The notes below the pieces were generated by a model. That model was not told the origin of the DNA and did not search any database. It was given only the letters and a program-made list of their open reading frames with translations. The translations under genes were made by a program, and so were the position numbers. Positions 59,515-64,000 of a DNA stretch of 64,000 nt are shown piece by piece. Origin of the DNA: an uncultured Mediterraneibacter sp. (lineage in GTDB: Bacteria > Bacillota > Clostridia > Lachnospirales > Lachnospiraceae). Location of the stretch: contig NZ_CAKRGI010000001.1 in NCBI RefSeq assembly GCF_934330165.1, positions 62,001-126,000 of the forward strand. Direction: 5' to 3'. Position 1 is the first letter of the stretch. Every line of letters starts with the position of its first letter.

Positions 59515-61416
59515 TCAAGGAACATCAATTTCCATACAATTAATATCATATTCTCTCTTGGACTGTTCTACTGCCCGCACATTTACATAATAAGTTCCTG
59601 ACTTATAATCAAACCGGCTCAGATCTATAACCCCTGCATAATTTCCTTCCTCATCCGGATTCAGTTCATACCATGTCACATCTGTCTGTCCGTCTTCTGT
59701 CCATACGGTCAGAACCAGCCCCTGCAGATTATTAACGATGGAATCTGATACATTCGTGACCAATACCGGTATATATCCCTCCGTAGCATGGGTCATGTCA
59801 ACATCCGCATCCGCTCCATTCATTCTTCCTTCACGGATCAAAAGTGCATCGTTTATCTTATTCACAGCAGATAATTTTTCAATAAACTCAGACTTTTTCT
59901 TCAACTCAGCATTCACTTTACTTTTGCCAAATTCCTCCAGCAGAGTCTGCTTTCCTGAGAACAGATTCGTTCCAAGTCCCAGGCGGTCTCCATCAATCTG
60001 TACCCCCAGTGCTGCCAGCGTTGTCGGGAAATTGTCAAATGTTGAATAGGTTCTTTCCTGCTGATCCTGTACATAGGCTGCTGCATTGATATAGGCCGTA
60101 AAAACCCTTCTGTCATAATTTCCTTCCTGATCGATCTCCGCACAATAATCACTGTCCATTGTCGGATGATCTCCACTGATCACGATGGTTGTATTTTCAT
60201 AAAAATCCTGCTGCTGAATCCATTTCAGGAATTCTCCTACCTGACGGCTGGAACATGCCATAACATTAGAATACTGCGTATCATATTCTGTCGGACACTG
60301 CTCACATACATATCCATCCTCAAAATGAGTATCGACTGTCAGCATGGTCAGATTGAATGGCTCGTCCTCCTGGGAAAGCTGCAAAAGCTTTTCTTTTGCG
60401 AACTCAAATAATTTCTGGTCTTCATATCCCCACCACACTTTATAATCTGACGGGATCAGACCATTTTCTATTGCATAGCTATAATCTTCCATCTCATAAT
60501 TTCCATGTTCCTGAAAATACAGCTTTCTGCCACCAAACTGTGCTTCAGACCCGATCAGCAGCGTCTGTGTATATCCTGCATCCGAAAGAATATCTCCCAA
60601 TGTCGTGATTCCCGGGAAAAAGCTATCCTGCGTGTCCATATCATTTGCAGAAATAGAGAGAGTCAACGGAAGTCCTGACGTCTGTGCGAACATCGCTCCC
60701 ATTGTCCATGTAGTTCCTTCCAGAGAATATCCTCCGTTCAGCTTTGGATCTATTCCCGAAAAATCTTCATTTGTCTGTGCGATTTCTGTAAGCTCAGGAA
60801 TCACATTCTCATCAAATGCTCCCCCATCATCAACATCAGAATACGTTGTCTCCATCGACTCCAGAAAAATATAGATGAGATTTCTTTTCTGTTCCGGGAA
60901 AACCACTGCCACATCCGTAGGATCAACATACTCTTCTTCGATAAAATTCGATTCTGTATTCCGATTTTTCAGGTAATTTCCAACGCCGAGTTCTACCCAG
61001 GTATAAACCAGAACCAGAATAATCCCAACCAGTGCAGCCAGGTTGATGATTCCTTTAAACAGATGTACTTTTTCTTTTTTTCTCCACGCCATCCGGATTA
61101 ACACAAGGAAGAAAATCACCAGAACTGTCGGAACAACACAGACACGGACATAATCCCATATCATATCAGTATTTGTACCGTCTAAAGGTGCTGTCAGATG
61201 ATACACCAGTTCATCCATCGACAAATTTGTCCAGGTTGCGAACATCCATCTTACACTTAATGCCAAAAGTACACTGAGTCCGGCTAAAAAAACAGTCAGT
61301 ATTTCTCCCACCCAGTATAAAATCTTCAACAGGATCTCTTTCCATTTTGACGGTTGCTTTTCTTTCATTTCTCTTCTCTGGCTTCTTACCTTTCTTTTTG
61401 AACTAGCTTTTTGCAT
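59515..61416 (-). CDS. LTA-synthase-family sulfatase-fold transferase
   Basis: LTA synthases and related enzymes transfer glycerol-phosphate or other phospho-groups from phosphatidylglycerol onto outer glycans. The 633-aa protein has a basic N-terminus, five membrane segments (to about residue 150) and an extracellular sulfatase-fold domain. Visible motifs are IYIFLESMETTYSDVDDGG with the metal-binding Glu, YSLEGTTWTMGAMFAQTSGL with the nucleophilic Thr, LTVDTHFEDGYVC and TIVISGDHPTMDSD with Asp-His ligands. A C-terminal beta-rich extension (about 535-633) is unusual. It leads the unit with the polymerase-like gene, so it may decorate that glycan rather than make classic lipoteichoic acid. 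Confidence 0.9.
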   Translation of the reverse strand: MQKASSKRKVRSQRREMKEKQPSKWKEILLKILYWVGEILTVFLAGLSVLLALSVRWMFATWTNLSMDELVYHLTAPLDGTNTDMIWDYVRVCVVPTVLVIFFLVLIRMAWRKKEKVHLFKGIINLAALVGIILVLVYTWVELGVGNYLKNRNTESNFIEEEYVDPTDVAVVFPEQKRNLIYIFLESMETTYSDVDDGGAFDENVIPELTEIAQTNEDFSGIDPKLNGGYSLEGTTWTMGAMFAQTSGLPLTLSISANDMDTQDSFFPGITTLGDILSDAGYTQTLLIGSEAQFGGRKLYFQEHGNYEMEDYSYAIENGLIPSDYKVWWGYEDQKLFEFAKEKLLQLSQEDEPFNLTMLTVDTHFEDGYVCEQCPTEYDTQYSNVMACSSRQVGEFLKWIQQQDFYENTTIVISGDHPTMDSDYCAEIDQEGNYDRRVFTAYINAAAYVQDQQERTYSTFDNFPTTLAALGVQIDGDRLGLGTNLFSGKQTLLEEFGKSKVNAELKKKSEFIEKLSAVNKINDALLIREGRMNGADADVDMTHATEGYIPVLVTNVSDSIVNNLQGLVLTVWTEDGQTDVTWYELNPDEEGNYAGVIDLSRFDYKSGTYYVNVRAVEQSKREYDINCMEIDVP

Positions 61417-61476
61417 TCCCGTTCTCTTTTCTTTAGTTTTTCTTAATTTTTACTTAATTTTCACATACCATCCGCC

Positions 61477-61485
61477 ATTATAACA
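61477..61485 (-). promoter_or_regulatory. Extended -10 promoter of the LTA-synthase unit
   Basis: On the minus strand TGTTATAAT (61477-61485) gives a perfect -10 with the TGn extension. The -35 region at 17 bp (GTGCAA) is weak, as allowed for extended -10 promoters. The start codon is about 60 bases downstream. Confidence 0.65.
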
Positions 61486-61533
61486 TATTTTTGAGCATTT
61501 GCACTATTTTTTTGGAAAGTTCACAGATATGAC

Positions 61534-61584
61534 AAAAAGAGAACCATGAAAAATGAGAAAAGTTTCATTTTTTCATGGCTCTCT
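61534..61584 (-). terminator. Intrinsic terminator after the second LCP gene
   Basis: A long stem (about 18 bp, arms around CCATGAAAAATGA, with a bulge) is followed on the minus strand by TTTTTG. It lies about 22 bases beyond the LCP stop and separates that gene from the LTA-synthase unit. Confidence 0.88.
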
Positions 61585-61605
61585 CTGGCTTTTTATCCAA
61601 TCTGG

Positions 61606-63144
61606 TTAATTTAGGGACTCACCATCTTCCAATGTGCCACCCTCTTCAACAACATTTGCCAGATCTATGATCTCCTGAACAACATCTTCATCTGGATCCA
61701 TGATAAATAGAGGTGTATCTCCACTGGAATAACAATATCCTTTATCATTTGTTCCCGTAGCTGCAACGGACTGGATCGTCCATGTCGCATTTTTATTCAA
61801 CTGATATTTAATCAGTGAATTAATCTGTGCCTGGGATAAATTGGTTTCTACCTCACTGCTTACCTGATTCATGATCGTACCGGCCTTCAGAAGCATAGTT
61901 GGGGAAAGGCACTTTCTAAGCATCGCAGTCAGAACAGCCTGCTGGTTCTTTCCTCTCTGGTTATCTCCGTCAGCAAGTGCATGCCGTTCTCTTGAAAATG
62001 CCAGTGCCTGCTCACCATTCAGATGATTCCAGCCCTCCTGGACATCCACAATACAACCAGACTCTTTTCCCGTCTGGAATGCAAGTTCCGAATATACATC
62101 AACTCCCCCCAACGTATCTACAATATCAATCAGGGACGTGAAGTTCAATCTTGCATAATAGTTAATATCTGTCTCATATAACTGACCCAATGTACGCATA
62201 GAAGCATCTATACCATAGATTCCGGCATGGGTCAGCTTATCTTTCTGTCCACCGGAAATTCCCGGAATTGGAACATAATAATCTCTAGGGGTAGTTACAA
62301 GCAGGATCTGATAGGTCTTCGGATTTACAACTGCAATCAGATTCACATCACTCCGGCTTGTCTCGCTTACTTCACCATAAGTATCGATTCCACTGATATA
62401 AATAGTAAATGGTTCTTTGGTAATACTGTCATCTGTAGCACCCGAATTTCCAAAATCAAGCTGTACACGGATATCAAATGTATACAGGATCTTTATCTTC
62501 TTACTAAAATCCGTCACATTTTCTTCCATCAGACTGGTGTATGCTCCATTATAAATGATAGCATCCACTTTCCCATCCAAAAGCTGCTGTGCCTGAGTCT
62601 GTACTGAATCACACTCTGTTGTCTGTATCTCCGAACCGATCTGCTTCTGAATATCAGATACTGCAGCCTGCATATTGTCAGATCCCTTGCTGAACTGAAC
62701 ACCAAACGTATAATCAGCCGCATCTTCCAGTGTCTCTGCCGGATCATCTGCCCGTACAGCGACGATCATCTTATCAACTTTATAATTTCCACCGGTAATC
62801 CTGCTGATCATATCATTGGCTTCTGCCACATAATAAGATCCTATAAATAAGCAGAACGTTAATAATAAACTAAAAACTTTTCCCAACGTACCTTTCTTTC
62901 TTCTCGCAACCTGGGAATTTAAAGTGATACACCAGAAGAAAAAGAGTAATACCGCTATAAGAATTAGATATTTTAGCGGAATCATTCCCAAAAGATCCAG
63001 TACAATCATCAAAGCAATACTTGCAATCGTCTGAATCACAATACATACCGTTCCAAATCGGTTTCTCTTTGATCTTTTTGACTCTTTCACTCTGCCTCTT
63101 CTGCTATGCGATGTATTTTTCGCTGTCTTTCGTTGTCTCGTCAT
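61606..63144 (-). CDS. LytR-CpsA-Psr (LCP) family glycopolymer ligase, second copy
   Basis: The 512-aa protein has a basic N-terminus, three membrane segments (about 30-105), an accessory extracytoplasmic domain with VGADDPAETLEDAADYT-like sequence (KMIVAVRADDPAETLEDAAD at about 125-144) and an LCP domain at about 245-430: FTIYISGIDTYG, SDVNLIAVVNPKTYQILLVT, TPRDYYVP, INYYARLNFTSLIDIVDTLG and ALAFSRERHALADGDNQRGK with the conserved Arg residues. This is the architecture of CpsA/LytR-type proteins with an accessory domain, distinct from the copy at 17229. It attaches capsule or teichoic-type polymers to peptidoglycan. Its upstream neighbour is the nucleotidyltransferase. Confidence 0.93.
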   Translation of the reverse strand: MTRQRKTAKNTSHSRRGRVKESKRSKRNRFGTVCIVIQTIASIALMIVLDLLGMIPLKYLILIAVLLFFFWCITLNSQVARRKKGTLGKVFSLLLTFCLFIGSYYVAEANDMISRITGGNYKVDKMIVAVRADDPAETLEDAADYTFGVQFSKGSDNMQAAVSDIQKQIGSEIQTTECDSVQTQAQQLLDGKVDAIIYNGAYTSLMEENVTDFSKKIKILYTFDIRVQLDFGNSGATDDSITKEPFTIYISGIDTYGEVSETSRSDVNLIAVVNPKTYQILLVTTPRDYYVPIPGISGGQKDKLTHAGIYGIDASMRTLGQLYETDINYYARLNFTSLIDIVDTLGGVDVYSELAFQTGKESGCIVDVQEGWNHLNGEQALAFSRERHALADGDNQRGKNQQAVLTAMLRKCLSPTMLLKAGTIMNQVSSEVETNLSQAQINSLIKYQLNKNATWTIQSVAATGTNDKGYCYSSGDTPLFIMDPDEDVVQEIIDLANVVEEGGTLEDGESLN

Positions 63145-63166
63145 CTTAGAATTCCTTCACCTATTC

Positions 63167-64000
63167 CTATTTAAACAACCGGGATGGATAAATTCCCCTG
63201 GAAATCAATCTCTGGATCGCTTCTGTTACCGCTGCTTTATCTTCCTGATAAGTCACACCAAACCACTGGTCATGAGACTTTAATACCCTGACTTCCAATT
63301 GATGTTCACTCAGCAGTTCACCGATCAGTATTGGTAACAGATACTCTGCTTTCAGATCCTCTGCTTCAGTCTTATTGAGGAAACTGTCAAACCGGCTCTT
63401 CAGAACTTCAAAAAACTCCGGGGTCATCCCCCACATATTCATGGAAACAGCTGCATCTGCATCAAGTTCTTTCACAATTCTGCCATCTGTCAGCACCCCT
63501 GCTCCCTGTTCGATCCTGGCGATATCATGCGTCTCTCTGATATCTGTAAGCATTCCGCTTTCACTGACCCTGCATATTCCTCTTGTCACTGTCCCGTTGT
63601 CACTCAATGTATTTTTCAAAACAAAACTAACCATACAAATCTGCATTATATCAGTCGGGCTTTTCTTTGTCAAATATTCAAAAGCTTCCCTGTATGCCTC
63701 TTTTCCATAATAATCATCTGCATTGATCACCAGAAACGGAGAATTAACTACCTCTTTGCAACAAAGAATTGCCTGTCCTGTTCCCCAAGGTTTCTTTCTC
63801 TCAGCGAACTTATCCTGATATTGTTCAGGAATATCTTTTAATTCCTGATATGCATATGCCACTTCCACCTGCTTCTCGATCCGGTTACCAATTACTTTCC
63901 TAAATTCTTCCTCAATCTCTTTACGAATAACAAATACTACTTTGTCAAATCCTGCTTCCATCGCATCATAAATGGAATAATCCATAATAATTTCGCCATT
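63167..64000 (-). CDS. Nucleotidyltransferase (NTP_transferase family), N-terminus beyond the edge
   Basis: At least 277 residues are visible and the 5' end is missing. The frame is open to the edge, and before the first internal Met the codons read NGEII, which is the conserved region just after the nucleotide-binding loop (PVGPNGEIIMDYSIYDAMEA-like), so the true start lies outside. Visible motifs are GFDKVVFVIRKEI, PWGTGQAILCCKEVVNSPFL, VINADDYYGKEAY (Asp pair for metal and nucleotide) and SMNMWGMTPEFFEVL. Such enzymes activate a sugar-1-phosphate; the substrate cannot be told from this part. It is 22 bases upstream of the LCP gene and probably in its operon. Confidence 0.88.
   Translation of the reverse strand, partial: NGEIIMDYSIYDAMEAGFDKVVFVIRKEIEEEFRKVIGNRIEKQVEVAYAYQELKDIPEQYQDKFAERKKPWGTGQAILCCKEVVNSPFLVINADDYYGKEAYREAFEYLTKKSPTDIMQICMVSFVLKNTLSDNGTVTRGICRVSESGMLTDIRETHDIARIEQGAGVLTDGRIVKELDADAAVSMNMWGMTPEFFEVLKSRFDSFLNKTEAEDLKAEYLLPILIGELLSEHQLEVRVLKSHDQWFGVTYQEDKAAVTEAIQRLISRGIYPSRLFK

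Noticed and set aside
17229..64000. Mobile-element or prophage origin of the glycan island
   Set aside because: No transposase, integrase, insertion sequence ends or attachment-site duplication is visible; tRNA-Pro at 12665 is intact and lies outside, separated by housekeeping and coat genes.

Overview
The window looks like chromosome of a spore-forming, low-to-moderate GC Firmicute, most probably a gut Lachnospiraceae. The evidence is a Bacillus-order division and cell-wall cluster (mraZ, rsmH, ftsL, two class B PBPs, mraY, murD) without murE, a cotJABC spore-coat operon, SD-rich starts of the AGGAGG type, and sigma-A promoters of the TTGACA-17-TATAAT type. Genus cannot be fixed by reading alone. 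Nearly everything is on the minus strand; the plus-strand exceptions are cotJABC and one polymerase gene.

Positions 1-12500 are housekeeping. Read in transcription order (right to left) they hold asnB, ftsW, degV, a small membrane protein, then the mraZ division operon running off the left edge inside murD. The mraZ promoter carries a helically phased array of TGG boxes that looks like an autoregulatory MraZ operator. A 14-bp inverted repeat fills the gap between the two PBP genes. Positions 12500-17200 hold tRNA-Pro(GGG), cotJABC, an HtrA protease, and a membrane-anchored cohesin-like protein whose cytoplasmic tail is fifteen (D/E)DEY repeats.

From about 17200 to the right edge the window is one large surface-polysaccharide island of about 47 kb, which promoters and terminators divide into separate units. 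(1) 24472 to 17229: sugar-phosphate transferase, TagA/WecG-type transferase, two paralogous glycosyltransferases, a CE4 deacetylase and an LCP ligase, with a Wzy-like polymerase divergent on the plus strand. (2) A VanW protein with a cell-wall-binding repeat array. (3) 37351 to 28329: an ABC polysaccharide exporter with glycosyltransferases, UDP-GlcNAc 2-epimerase and a flavoprotein. (4) 49047 to 37476: GH25 lysozyme, pyruvyl transferase, FrhB-type Fe-S protein, a PP-loop-like protein, a Wzx flippase, an NlpC/P60 hydrolase and a GtrA/GtrB/DUF6056 set. (5) 56971 to 49183: WbaP/CpsE-type initiator, Alg14/Alg13-type split transferase, a second pyruvyl transferase plus FrhB pair, and three glycosyltransferases. 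(6) 61416 to 57094: LTA-synthase-family enzyme, a second polymerase-like membrane protein and an NTF2-like anchored protein. (7) A second LCP ligase and a nucleotidyltransferase cut by the right edge.

The island therefore has two glycan initiators, two candidate polymerases, one flippase, one ABC exporter, two LCP ligases and an LTA-type synthase, so it probably makes several distinct wall-linked glycans. Three secreted proteins combine different catalytic domains with related wall-binding repeats. The least explained chemistry is the twice-repeated pair of pyruvyl transferase and iron-sulfur FrhB-like protein, once accompanied by a PP-loop-like ATPase; this is the best candidate here for an uncharacterised system.
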